This document shows positions 38,205-46,085 of a stretch of DNA of 57,177 nt, in pieces. A program made the position numbers and the translations under genes. Origin of the DNA: an uncultured Chlorobiaceae bacterium (GTDB taxonomy: Bacteria; Bacteroidota; Chlorobiia; Chlorobiales; Chlorobiaceae); contig CAIQGA010000027.1 of assembly GCA_903871235.1 (NCBI GenBank), forward strand, positions 1 through 57,177, written 5' to 3'. How positions within the stretch are numbered: the first letter of the stretch is position 1; every line of letters begins with the position of its first letter. The notes under the pieces are model-generated. The model saw nothing but the letters and a program-made list of their open reading frames with translations. It made no database searches and was not told the origin of the DNA.

Positions 38205-38918
38205 ATGTCATTGTATTCTGAATTTGCTCTTTACTACGAGACTATCTTCCCCTTCCGTGAGGAGGTCTACCGCTTTCTGAGTGAACATGCCGCTCCTGCG
38301 GGGTGCACGGTGCTCGATGCTGGATGCGGGCCAGGTCACTATTGCCGCCGCTTTCAGCAGGAGGGCTTTCGCCCGACAGGCATTGATCTTGACCCGGAGA
38401 TGATTGCAGCGGCTTTAGCAATCTCCCCAGCGTTAGCATTTCATGCAATGGACATTGCTGATCTGGCCACCCTGAAGCAATCGTTCCGCCTGATCTATTC
38501 CATCGGTAATGTGGTAGCCCATCTTTCGCCTGACCGCTTTTCCGCCTTTCTCAGCCAGGTTTATGCTGCTCTTGAACCCGGAGGATGCTGGATTTTTCAA
38601 ACCGTCAACTGGGATTATCTGCTCCAGTTCGCCCAATACCGCTTTCCGGTCAAAACCGTTGGCGATGCTTCACTCTCCTTTCACCGTCGCTATCTCGATA
38701 TTTCGCTCGAACAGGCCGTTTTTGAAGTGGAGCTGATGGCTGACAACCGGATGATTTTCAATGAGCAGGCAACACTCTATCCCCTCACTGCTGACGGCTA
38801 CCTTCGACGCCATGAAGCTGCAAGCTTCTCACTGAAGGGCACATACGGCGGATTCGATAAAACACCCTTCAGCCGGGAGCAAAACTCCGGCCTTGTGATG
38901 GTGTTTACGAAACGTTGA
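38205..38918 (+). CDS. SAM-dependent methyltransferase
   Basis: Class I methyltransferase of 237 residues. Motif I is VLDAGCGPGHYCRRF (near residue 37), motif II GIDLDPEMIAAA, then FRLIYSIGNVVAHLSPD and LEPGGCWIFQTVNWDYLLQFA. The C-terminal half carries a beta-strand-rich segment (FEVELMADNRMIFNEQATLYPL) typical of the glycine/sarcosine-type small-molecule methyltransferases. The substrate is unknown. It diverges from the metB riboswitch region. Confidence 0.85.
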   Translation: MSLYSEFALYYETIFPFREEVYRFLSEHAAPAGCTVLDAGCGPGHYCRRFQQEGFRPTGIDLDPEMIAAALAISPALAFHAMDIADLATLKQSFRLIYSIGNVVAHLSPDRFSAFLSQVYAALEPGGCWIFQTVNWDYLLQFAQYRFPVKTVGDASLSFHRRYLDISLEQAVFEVELMADNRMIFNEQATLYPLTADGYLRRHEAASFSLKGTYGGFDKTPFSREQNSGLVMVFTKR

Positions 38919-38990
38919 GGTGCTCTGCACCCCATTTGCTCAGATATTTCAGAAAATCTCCTGACCACAGAGATGAGTTACCCTGCCGTC

Positions 38991-39656
38991 TCACCCAAGC
39001 TTCCGATATTTCAAAATCATGTAGGTCGGATAGGTCAAGCCTGAAATAACCTGATCGCTTGCCGGAAAATCCGTGTGTTCTTCAAACAGCTCAAGTGACG
39101 CTGATCGCAACACCGATGGCGCCAGATAGTCCATCATGGTGTGCCCATTTTCAATCAGTTTTATCGACTTGTTAAAAATGTAGGAGGTAACCTTTCGCTT
39201 GGCGTAGTAGTCGGAAGCACCATCGTTGACATAACTTTCAAGCAGATTACGAAACGGGTGTTTGGCCAGAATGGCAATGAGGCCACCCGGTTTGGCTACA
39301 CGAATCATCTCCAGAATTGATTGCGCCACCTCTTCGGTATGCTGGATTGCATAGAAGCTGGTCACAATATCGAACATGTCTGCTCCGTAGGGAATACTCT
39401 CCATAGAGGCATGAACAAAGACTCCACACGCTCTCTGTTGAGCCATTGCAATCTCCTTCTCCGAAACATCCAGACCATAGACAACCGCCCCCCGTGAAGC
39501 GTAGTAGGCCCCGTCATGACCTGACCCGCATCCAACATCAAGCAGAAGCTTCCCTTTCAACTGAGGCAATTCGGAATAAAAATGGTTCCTTGTCTTCTGC
39601 TCCAGATCCTCTGTACCCGACGCATATTCTTTTGCAAATTGATCGTACTCTTCCAT
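38991..39656 (-). CDS. SAM-dependent methyltransferase
   Basis: Class I methyltransferase of about 221 residues from the ATG at 39656 (MEEYDQFAKEYA); an ATG at 39710 would add 18 residues. Motif I LLLDVGCGSGHDGAYYASRG, motif II VYGLDVSEKEIAMAQ, motif IV region FDIVTSFYAIQHTEE and AKPGGLIAILAKHPF are all clear. The layout resembles UbiE/Coq5-like and small-molecule enzymes. The substrate is not predictable. It converges with the preceding methyltransferase. Confidence 0.85.
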   Translation of the reverse strand: MEEYDQFAKEYASGTEDLEQKTRNHFYSELPQLKGKLLLDVGCGSGHDGAYYASRGAVVYGLDVSEKEIAMAQQRACGVFVHASMESIPYGADMFDIVTSFYAIQHTEEVAQSILEMIRVAKPGGLIAILAKHPFRNLLESYVNDGASDYYAKRKVTSYIFNKSIKLIENGHTMMDYLAPSVLRSASLELFEEHTDFPASDQVISGLTYPTYMILKYRKLG

Positions 39657-39891
39657 GTGTGTATGTGTACTCTCTGCTGATTTCCATGAAGTGATTAAAA
39701 GAGGGCTCAAACAGCCCTGCTTGCCATAGCCTCCGTGATTTTACGCAAAAATAAGTGACTTTTCAAAGAATATTAACCTCGTGTATCATTTCTGTCTGAT
39801 TTTTGCAGCGTAAAATATTTGGCAACGTTCCCGCTTTATTATTGCTCGAACCTCGTTCGATTTGCCTTGACGATGACATAAAACGCTCCGA

Positions 39892-40353
39892 CTATTTGCG
39901 CTTATACGCTGCTATAACCTGTTTTAAATATTTCACATAATTTGCGGCACCACCATCCTGATATCCTGTTGTCGCGACAAGTTGGCCACTCGGCGACAAA
40001 ATGAGAACCGTTGGATAGCCCTCTATGGCATACTGCACCGACAACTGCTGGTTCTTAGCTTTCTGATCATCGCTCTGATACTTGGACTGCGGAAAATCCA
40101 CCAAGACACAGATCAAATTCTTTTGGGCGTATTGCTTGAACTCCGGCTTACTGAACACTTCAGCCTCAAGTTTTTGGCACCAGCCGCACCAGTCAGAGCC
40201 ACTAAAATCGACCAGCATGTACTTGCCTGACTTTTTAGCTGTTTTTGACGCCTGTGCAAAATCAGTTTCCCACCCTGCGGCATCAGCTCTCACGCCAAAG
40301 GCCAACAACAACATCATCATGGCAAGCAATCCTGCAAAAAAACTTTTTTTCAT
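39892..40353 (-). CDS. Exported thioredoxin-like protein
   Basis: A 153-residue periplasmic thioredoxin-fold protein. A signal peptide is evident (MKKSFFAGLLAMMMLLLAFG, cleavage after ADA near residue 25). The redox motif is WCGWC within DFSGSDWCGWCQKLEAEVF. The later YAIEGYPTVLILSPSG contains the cis-proline. The family includes disulfide reductases of c-type cytochrome assembly and general periplasmic thiol proteins. No cytochrome gene is adjacent, so the partner is unknown. Confidence 0.88.
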   Translation of the reverse strand: MKKSFFAGLLAMMMLLLAFGVRADAAGWETDFAQASKTAKKSGKYMLVDFSGSDWCGWCQKLEAEVFSKPEFKQYAQKNLICVLVDFPQSKYQSDDQKAKNQQLSVQYAIEGYPTVLILSPSGQLVATTGYQDGGAANYVKYLKQVIAAYKRK

Positions 40354-40381
40354 AGCATTTCTTCTCTTTTGGGGTTAAAAA

Positions 40382-40583
40382 TTACAATAAATTATAAGCG
40401 CGAACACGGGCTCCTTGGAGGCGGAAGTGCCGCAAGGTGTGGAGGAATGCAAAAGCCAGTGCATACGTCAGAAATGAACAAGAGTTGCACACCATAAAGT
40501 TCAACGTCTTGCAATCATACTCTTTTATGTGTTTTTGTACTCTCCTCCTTTTTTCAATCGTATGTACGGCACAGCAACAATAA
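40382..40583 (-). other. Border of the accessory region
   Basis: About 200 bases without a recognised gene, between the thioredoxin-like gene and the hsdS relic. No direct repeat, tRNA end or attachment-site pattern was seen here. Confidence 0.4.
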
Positions 40584-40997
40584 TCAATGAAAGCATATCT
40601 TAAACTCTTCCGGATTTTGGGCGAGCAGGCGAGCATTCGACTCGCTGGGAACCTCACCCTGCTCATAGTTTCGGTAGGTATTTGCGCCCAACCCAAGAAC
40701 TTCTGCCATTCTCGCAGCCGAAAGGCCCGGTAATACATATGGCACTTCTTCTTGCTTGATCTTGGGCAACGATTTTGGCTCCCTGATCTTCCCCGCTTTC
40801 ACCAGCCTCCGTTTCTCCGCATCAATCTCCTTCAGCAGTTCACTTGCAGGCTGGTCACTGGGGTCTTGCGGCACCAGCTTACCCTGCATGGCAAGGGTTA
40901 AAATCAGCTCCCGCAGTTTTTTGATGCCATCTGGTGCAACAAAGGCAATATCGAAATGCTGTTCGAGCAGTGCCCTGCTCCTGAAATGTTCATTCAT
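40584..40997 (-). pseudogene. HsdS N-terminal fragment fused to a helix-turn-helix fragment
   Basis: Residues 1-90 match the first 90 residues of the intact HsdS at 52927 almost throughout (LRELILTLAMQGKLVPQDPS is identical), including SDQPASELLKEI. After VPYVLP the sequence switches to GLSAARMAEVLGLGANTYRNYEQGE and ends with SNARLLAQNPEEFKICFH. This is an Xre-type helix-turn-helix of a kind recalled from antitoxins linked to the DUF4065/Panacea family. Neither target-recognition domain remains. The start overlaps the end of the hsdM relic by eight bases, just as in the intact copy. A deletion joining two genes is the likely origin. Confidence 0.75.
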
Positions 40998-41362
40998 GAC
41001 TTTCCTTCACCACAATCTTCACCACAGTTTCTCCCACAGTTTCTCCCACAGTTTTCACCACAGTCGTATGCAAATTGAACTCTTCGAGCAATTCCCGCTT
41101 CAGGGTGGTTTTGACGCCTTCGCCAAAAAGAAATCCATCAGGCAGCACAACGGCGGCACGACCTGTATTGTGGCGAAGCCGGTGCATGATCATCGCCATG
41201 AAAAGATCGGCGGTTTCGCGGGTCTGATACTTTTTGGGGAAGTTGTTCTCAATACCGTCCTCTTCCATACCCCCGAAAGGCGGATTGGTGACAATAATAT
41301 CGACACGCTCTTTCGGGCCGTAGTCTTTGAGCGGGCGGCTGAGGGTGTTGACAAAGGCAACG
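40990..41362 (-). pseudogene. HsdM internal fragment (relic of a second type I methyltransferase)
   Basis: The fragment covers the middle of HsdM, from NTLSRPLKDYGPKERVDIIV through the catalytic NPPFGG and FPKKYQTRETADLFMAMIMH to LKRELLEEFNLHT. It then passes in frame into a repeat tail of TVGE/TVVK units ending ESHE. That tail equals the small ORF lying between hsdM and hsdS in the intact copy, so the C-terminal part of hsdM was deleted. DNA over the first 115 bases from MEEDG is almost identical to 52219-52333. The N-terminal 250 residues are absent. Confidence 0.85.
41005..41064 (-). repeat. Five tandem 12-bp units in the hsdM-hsdS junction of the relic
   Basis: Five 12-bp units with consensus ACTGTGGKRGAA-like sequence on the minus strand (41005-41016, 41017-41028, 41029-41040, 41041-41052, 41053-41064). 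They encode TVVK, TVGE, TVGE, TVVK and IVVK. The intact locus has three related units at 52878-52913. Confidence 0.85.
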
Positions 41363-41455
41363 TATCAAATAATCAAAAGCCTTTTGCTCACCTGGTGTTA
41401 CGATTTTTTTTGTTCCCACAATTCTTGCCGCCTCATCACACACAATCAATACCAA
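41363..41455 (-). other. Unrecognised coding fragment joined to the hsdM relic
   Basis: The minus strand reads VLIVCDEAARIVGTKKIV and TPGEQKAFDYLIR, then the frame breaks at the border of the hsdM relic. CDEAAR resembles a Walker-B-type DEAx motif, but the piece is too short to name. It marks one end of the deletion. Confidence 0.35.
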
Positions 41456-41564
41456 TCACCTTTGCGCGTGACCGAACTGTAGTATACGAACTGTGCAGAA
41501 GGTTTCTGGCGGGTCGGAAAATCGGCGTTATTTAAAAATATCCTTGAAATATCGCCGCTACTCC

Positions 41565-41577
41565 GCTACATTGTAGC
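41565..41577 (+). promoter_or_regulatory. Possible operator of the RelB/YafQ-like module
   Basis: GCTAC-ATT-GTAGC forms a short inverted repeat 40 bases before the antitoxin ATG. Antitoxins of this family usually bind such repeats to control their own operon. The site itself is only inferred. Confidence 0.35.
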
Positions 41578-41616
41578 TACACCGACAAAACGAAAAAGTT
41601 AAAAAAAGGAAAAGAG

Positions 41617-41880
41617 ATGATTGCAAACACTGTTGTGAGAGCACGAATCGACGAAAAAACCAAAACTGAAGCCGCCGCCGTGCTGGCCGCCATAGGGCTC
41701 ACCCTGTCCGATGCTGTGCGGCTTATGCTGATGCGGGTTGCCGCTGAAAAAGCATTGCCATTTGAACTGCTCATCCCGAATGCCAAGACAATAGAGGCGA
41801 TGGAAGAACTCCGTCAGGGAGGGCTAAAGTCGTATAACTCTATCGAAGATTTAATACAAGAGCTGAATGAGGAAGATTAA
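41617..41880 (+). CDS. RelB/DinJ-family antitoxin
   Basis: An 87-residue antitoxin with the ribbon-helix-helix start ANTVVRARIDEKTKTEAAAVLAAIGLTLSDAVRLML, the family signature, followed by the toxin-binding C-terminal part. It is preceded by AGGAAAAGAG, a good ribosome site. Its stop codon region overlaps the next gene's start (41867) by 14 bases, the normal coupling of an antitoxin-toxin pair. The gene appears intact although its partner toxin is not. Confidence 0.88.
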   Translation: MIANTVVRARIDEKTKTEAAAVLAAIGLTLSDAVRLMLMRVAAEKALPFELLIPNAKTIEAMEELRQGGLKSYNSIEDLIQELNEED

Positions 41881-42079
41881 AGGATCGAGCCATTTTAAAC
41901 GCGACTACCGCAGGGAGAAATCAGGCGTACACGGAAAAAAACTTGATACGCTTGTCGGAAAGTTGGTTGGTTGCCGCGATTGCCATATCAAGCCTGACCT
42001 TATCTTGATCTACCGCAAAACAGACGATGACATTCTTGAACTGGTGCGGCTTGGATCACACAGCGAACTCGGTTTATAA
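41867..42079 (+). pseudogene. YafQ/RelE-family toxin with an internal in-frame deletion
   Basis: A 70-residue product, against about 90 in normal YafQ toxins. The N-terminus SSHFKRDYRREKSGVHGKKLDTLV and the C-terminus CRDCHIKPDLILIYRKTDDDILELVRLGSHSEL match the family. The middle, normally about 20-25 residues with the P-x-x-Y/F-x-D-H-x-L-x-G-x-W segment, is missing: LDTLVGKLVG runs straight into CRDCHI. Several catalytic-site residues (DHxL) are lost, so the protein is probably an inactive toxin. The antitoxin overlap is kept. Confidence 0.7.
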
Positions 42080-42380
42080 CATAACAGCTCCGTCGAAGTC
42101 CAATTTTCTGCTGCAATGTTGTTCTGCTATGCCGAACTGGAGCTCGGCGTTCCCGGGTAAGGTTTTCTCATGCACAACAAAATGACGGGGAAACAAAAAA
42201 GCCCGTACCAACATTGTCGATACGGGCCTCTTGTGAAGAGATTGATGTCAGTATTAGTTCAGGGTGTTCCGGGCTTTTTTTTCAGTCTTTGGTTATTATT
42301 ATTTACCTTTGTTTGTTGAGTGATTGTGGTCCAGAAGAAGTTAATGAGGGGAAGTAAATCAGCAAAAAGCATCGCTTTAG
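42080..42380 (+). other. Intergenic stretch with a hairpin facing the minus strand
   Basis: Between the toxin relic and the PIN relic lies GCCCGTA / TACGGGC (about 42189-42222). On the minus strand it is followed by TTTTTTG, a terminator shape. No minus-strand gene that would need it was recognised. Confidence 0.5.
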
Positions 42381-42499
42381 ATGAAACAGACTGTATATGT
42401 TGAAAAAAGGCTGCCATTACTCGGCTTATCGAATCTGCCGGGTATGCATGTCCGCAATTATGTTCACCTGAAGAGTTGGGAGGAATGCAGGATGATTAA
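42381..42499 (+). pseudogene. PIN-domain (VapC-like) toxin reduced to its two ends
   Basis: The start MKQTVYVE matches the first strand of a PIN toxin of the MKxTVYIET type. After a junction in an A-rich spot, another frame gives LIESAGYACPQLCSPEELGG and MQDD, then TAA at 42497-42499. This is the typical C-terminus of the same toxin family. About 120 internal residues, with all four acidic catalytic positions beyond the first, are missing. It overlaps the following small gene by eight bases, the usual layout of the pair. Confidence 0.7.
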
Positions 42500-42695
42500 T
42501 GATCCAATTGTTGAAGAGGTTCGTCGTTATCGAAAAGAGCATGCCGCACGGTATGGTAACGATCTTAATCGAATTGTAGAGGCATTGAAAAAAAGAGAGC
42601 GTGAGTCACATCGTATTCGATTAAATCCAGGGCCTAAACTGTTGATTAAAAACAAGAGTAAGTATTCCTGCGAAAGTGTGCCACCTGTTCCGTGA
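42492..42695 (+). CDS. Small conserved partner of a PIN toxin (antitoxin-like)
   Basis: A 67-residue protein from the ATG at 42492 with GGGAGGAATGCAGG as ribosome site. MINDPIVEEVRRYRKEHAAR and YGNDLNRIVEALKKRERES match a small family that I recall as the gene directly downstream of PIN toxins of this type. No DNA-binding fold is obvious. Its role as antitoxin is inference from synteny. It seems intact although its toxin is deleted. Confidence 0.65.
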   Translation: MINDPIVEEVRRYRKEHAARYGNDLNRIVEALKKRERESHRIRLNPGPKLLIKNKSKYSCESVPPVP

Positions 42696-43349
42696 TAAAG
42701 TGTTGTCAAGATAGACCCGTCCTTTTTTTGCTTCGACCGTTTTTCTGCTGAGGAAGCAGCCATTTTTGCTTTTTCTGCGCACGTCGCTTGCCGAAGCACT
42801 GGGAAAAAAAGTTCACGTCTCTATTCTGTAGTAAAAACGCCGCCGAGCAAGCACCCCGCTGCATGAAAAGCAGTCTACCCGGCTTCGCTCGCCGCCGGCT
42901 GCCGCCCCTCCGCAGCGGCAAAAAACTTGCTGGTAGCCTGACAACATTTCGCCCCCCGCGCCATCATCTACAAAAACACCTACAAACAGTCGCTCCCCTA
43001 CACAGAGGAACAAATTATATTGCACCAAAAGAGAGAAATATTTCGAGCAACGTGCTCCCTTTTTAAAAGCAAAGGTTATATTAACACTAAAATAACAACA
43101 GGATTACATCCCTTCCCACCATCTCATTCTCAAAGCACTGCTTCAGGGAAAAAAGATCATGTTGAGGAACGGCTGAAAAAATGCCCGACAGCTTTGGGCA
43201 AAAAATTATGGACCATCCAGAATGAAATCAGCGGTTTTTCAGAAGCAAACGAGCGATTAGTCATTGCATCATAGCGTTTCAATCTGAGCAAAGAAATTGA
43301 ATACATATCCCTCACAGTGGCAGGATATCAACGGAAAGGGTAACAAAGA
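42696..43349 (+). other. Decayed stretch before the defence operon
   Basis: About 650 bases with GC-rich parts (42830-42930) and no convincing gene. An open frame from about 42940 to 43274 reads YKNTYKQSLPYTEEQIILHQ and, near its end, HVEERLKKCPTALGKKLWTIQNEI. The latter resembles small antitoxin-type proteins by memory only. Probably further debris of toxin-antitoxin or restriction genes; also contains the promoter of the operon. Confidence 0.4.
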
Positions 43350-46085
43350 ATGCTTGGTTTAACTTTACGTGAAGAATTTCGTGGCAGGCGCCTCAAGGGC
43401 ACCGCCATTGAGCTTTCGAACGACTCCAACACCGGAGCTACTCAAATAGCGGCAAAGCAATTCCTCGAAATCACCTATCCGACGCATGACCTGCTTAAAG
43501 GCATCGAAGCCATAGGCCCCGATCAAGGCCGTCCCGTGGTGGTGATCGGTGAGAGAGGTCTCGGTAAATCGCATCTCTTGGCCGCCCTTTATCACGCCGT
43601 TTGCGACAAGGCCTCAACCAGCGCATGGCTCAATGCATGGGCTACAACACTGGGTGATCCGGGTATTAGCAATATTGCCCTCCGCGACGGAATGCTCGTT
43701 ATCGGCGAAAGTCTGCACCGCCAGCGCTACAAATTCCTCTGGGACCTCCTCTTGGAACGGCACCCTCACGGCACCTTCATCAAAGGAAAATGGGAGGGGA
43801 TGGGAGCGGCCAAAACAGATATCCCATCCGACGAACTCATCATCGAATTATTACAGCATACCCCCGTCATGCTGTTGCTCGACGAATTCCAGACCTGGTT
43901 CGACGGACTTACCAATACCAAGCAATACCCCTGGAAAAACTGGGCCTTCAACTTCATCCAGATACTTTCCGAAATTGCCAAAGAGCGCCCTGACCTGCTT
44001 GTGCTCGTCATATCGGTAAGAAACGGAGGAAGCGACGCCTATCAGCAGGTGCATCGGGTGAACCCTATTGCCATAGATTTCAAAGCCGGAGGCAACCCCG
44101 AACGAATCCAGCAGGATCGCCGCCGGATGTTGCTGCATCGGCTGTTCGACAACCGGCTGCAGATCTCAGCAGACTCAATAGCTTTTCTGCTTGCCTCACA
44201 TGTCTCTGAATATTTCCGTCTTCTCGATATACCCCCTGCCGAGCATGACCGGAAGCGCGAGGAGTTCTCAGAATCGTGGCCCTTCGCTCCGCATCTGCTT
44301 CGTTTGCTCGAAGAACAGGTACTGATTGCCACAGACGCTCAGGAAACCCGCGACATGATTCGCATTCTCGCCAACCTCTATAAAAGTCGAGGCGAAACCT
44401 CTTCAGTACTCACCGCAGCCGACTTCTCTCTTGACGATGATGCCTCAGGTATTGGCGCCTTGCTCGACTCCGTCTCCAACGAACATCATCGAACCCTGCG
44501 CGAAAAAGCCCAGCAGAACATTATTTCCGTCACCGAAGCCGTCCGCGACCACGCCCTCCGCGCTCCGCACCTTCAGGAAATAGTCGGGGCAATGTGGCTC
44601 CGCTCCATAGCTGTCGGCAACCTCGCAGGCGCAGAACCAGCAACACTACAGGTCGATATTACCCGCACGCGGCCCATGGATGACAATGCCTTCCAGGTCG
44701 AACTGGCAACCATTGTCGAAAACAGCTTCAACATCCATCAGGAAGGCGCCCGGCTGGTATTTCGTGAAGATGAAAATCCACGAGCCAAACTGATGGCCTG
44801 CGCACGAAATGATCGCCTCTTCACCGACGGTTCCGATCAGGCCCAGCTTGCCCGGCAACTACGCTATGTCATCAGTGGCAGTGAGGAGGTAGCCAAATCA
44901 TTCCGTGTTATAGCTTTGCCGAAATCCTGGCAGTCAGACCCATGGTCTTCACTTGACGAATCTGAAAATCCGGAACGATGGGATGAACGCCTGCCCATTC
45001 TTGTCTTGCCGGAAGAACCCGAAAAAATCGACCGGCAGCTTGGTCACTGGCTTAAAACCCATCTCCAGAAACGACGGAACACCGTCCGATTTCTCATCCC
45101 GCGTGCAGGAACAACCAACGCCTTTCAGGACCGTGACCTGCTCATTCTTGCCAGGGCAGAAATGAAAGCACTTGAATGGAGTGCCCAAAATCCAAAGTAC
45201 AAAAAACTCCACAAAGAATTTGAAACCACACTGCGTGACAACCTTAAAAAACGCTTCGACCGCTTCTCCGTCCTGCATCGCTGGAATTTTACCGATCCCG
45301 CTCAGTGTATTTTCATCGTCGAAACGCTCAGAAAGCAAGGTTCGCTGATACCCGAAAGTATTGAAGAAACCATGGTCGCCGATCTCTTCGTCCCCGAAGA
45401 CTTCGAAAACCTTGTGCTTCAAGCAGCGGCAGGCAACAATTCAGTCGGCAAACTTCTCCGTGAACTTCAGGAACCGCGACCGGCAGGGCAGGACTGCATA
45501 CCCTGGCTTGGCGAAACAGCCATGAAAGAGCGCATGCTTCGCCTCTGTTCACAAGGCAAAATCGCCATAAACCTCCGTGGCCTTGAATATCTCCAGACCC
45601 ATCCCGGTGAAGACGACGAAACCTCATGGCGTCGCCTTCGTCCTAAACTCTCTTATACCGGTCGTCAACTTGATGAAGTATACCTCATGTTGCCATCGGC
45701 AGTGCCTTCCACATCCGGCTCAGCTCAGGCGCAATCCGCATCATCAGGAGACGGGACTCTTTTCGGGGATGAGACGCAAACCCAAAACCCGCCAAATACC
45801 CTTAACGACCCGGTGGCTGGTGGCATAGGGCAACAACCATCCACTATCTTTGGTACCGGCGCCTCATCTGGTGCAGCCAGACAGCGTATTCCATTAAGCA
45901 ATCCGCCGACCTCATCGCTTAATCTTATTGGGAAGCTCGAAAGCTGGGGCATCGGCCCGGCCACACAGGTAGCCGAAGTCGCTATTAAAATCTCGGCAGC
46001 CACCGGTGCGCAGCTCAAAGAACTCCTCAAAAAACTCCCGGACGGCATGACCTTCGAACTCCAGCTTGAAAAGGAGGAGAATTGA
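43350..46085 (+). CDS. DUF499 P-loop ATPase of a BREX/Pgl-like defence module
   Basis: A 911-residue AAA+-like ATPase. The N-terminal part has QFLEITYPTHDL, then the Walker A GERGLGKSHLLAALYHAV (near residue 68) and the Walker B VMLLLDEFQTWFDGL (near 175), with sensor-like LVISVRNGGSD. The middle is helical. Near residues 780-850 a low-complexity linker rich in S, T, G, P and Q leads to a C-terminal domain (LIGKLESWGIGPATQVAEVAIKI). This arrangement is that of the DUF499 proteins found with PglZ phosphatases and DUF1156 methyltransferases in phage defence. First gene of the operon; the next gene overlaps its stop codon. Confidence 0.85.
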   Translation: MLGLTLREEFRGRRLKGTAIELSNDSNTGATQIAAKQFLEITYPTHDLLKGIEAIGPDQGRPVVVIGERGLGKSHLLAALYHAVCDKASTSAWLNAWATTLGDPGISNIALRDGMLVIGESLHRQRYKFLWDLLLERHPHGTFIKGKWEGMGAAKTDIPSDELIIELLQHTPVMLLLDEFQTWFDGLTNTKQYPWKNWAFNFIQILSEIAKERPDLLVLVISVRNGGSDAYQQVHRVNPIAIDFKAGGNPERIQQDRRRMLLHRLFDNRLQISADSIAFLLASHVSEYFRLLDIPPAEHDRKREEFSESWPFAPHLLRLLEEQVLIATDAQETRDMIRILANLYKSRGETSSVLTAADFSLDDDASGIGALLDSVSNEHHRTLREKAQQNIISVTEAVRDHALRAPHLQEIVGAMWLRSIAVGNLAGAEPATLQVDITRTRPMDDNAFQVELATIVENSFNIHQEGARLVFREDENPRAKLMACARNDRLFTDGSDQAQLARQLRYVISGSEEVAKSFRVIALPKSWQSDPWSSLDESENPERWDERLPILVLPEEPEKIDRQLGHWLKTHLQKRRNTVRFLIPRAGTTNAFQDRDLLILARAEMKALEWSAQNPKYKKLHKEFETTLRDNLKKRFDRFSVLHRWNFTDPAQCIFIVETLRKQGSLIPESIEETMVADLFVPEDFENLVLQAAAGNNSVGKLLRELQEPRPAGQDCIPWLGETAMKERMLRLCSQGKIAINLRGLEYLQTHPGEDDETSWRRLRPKLSYTGRQLDEVYLMLPSAVPSTSGSAQAQSASSGDGTLFGDETQTQNPPNTLNDPVAGGIGQQPSTIFGTGASSGAARQRIPLSNPPTSSLNLIGKLESWGIGPATQVAEVAIKISAATGAQLKELLKKLPDGMTFELQLEKEEN

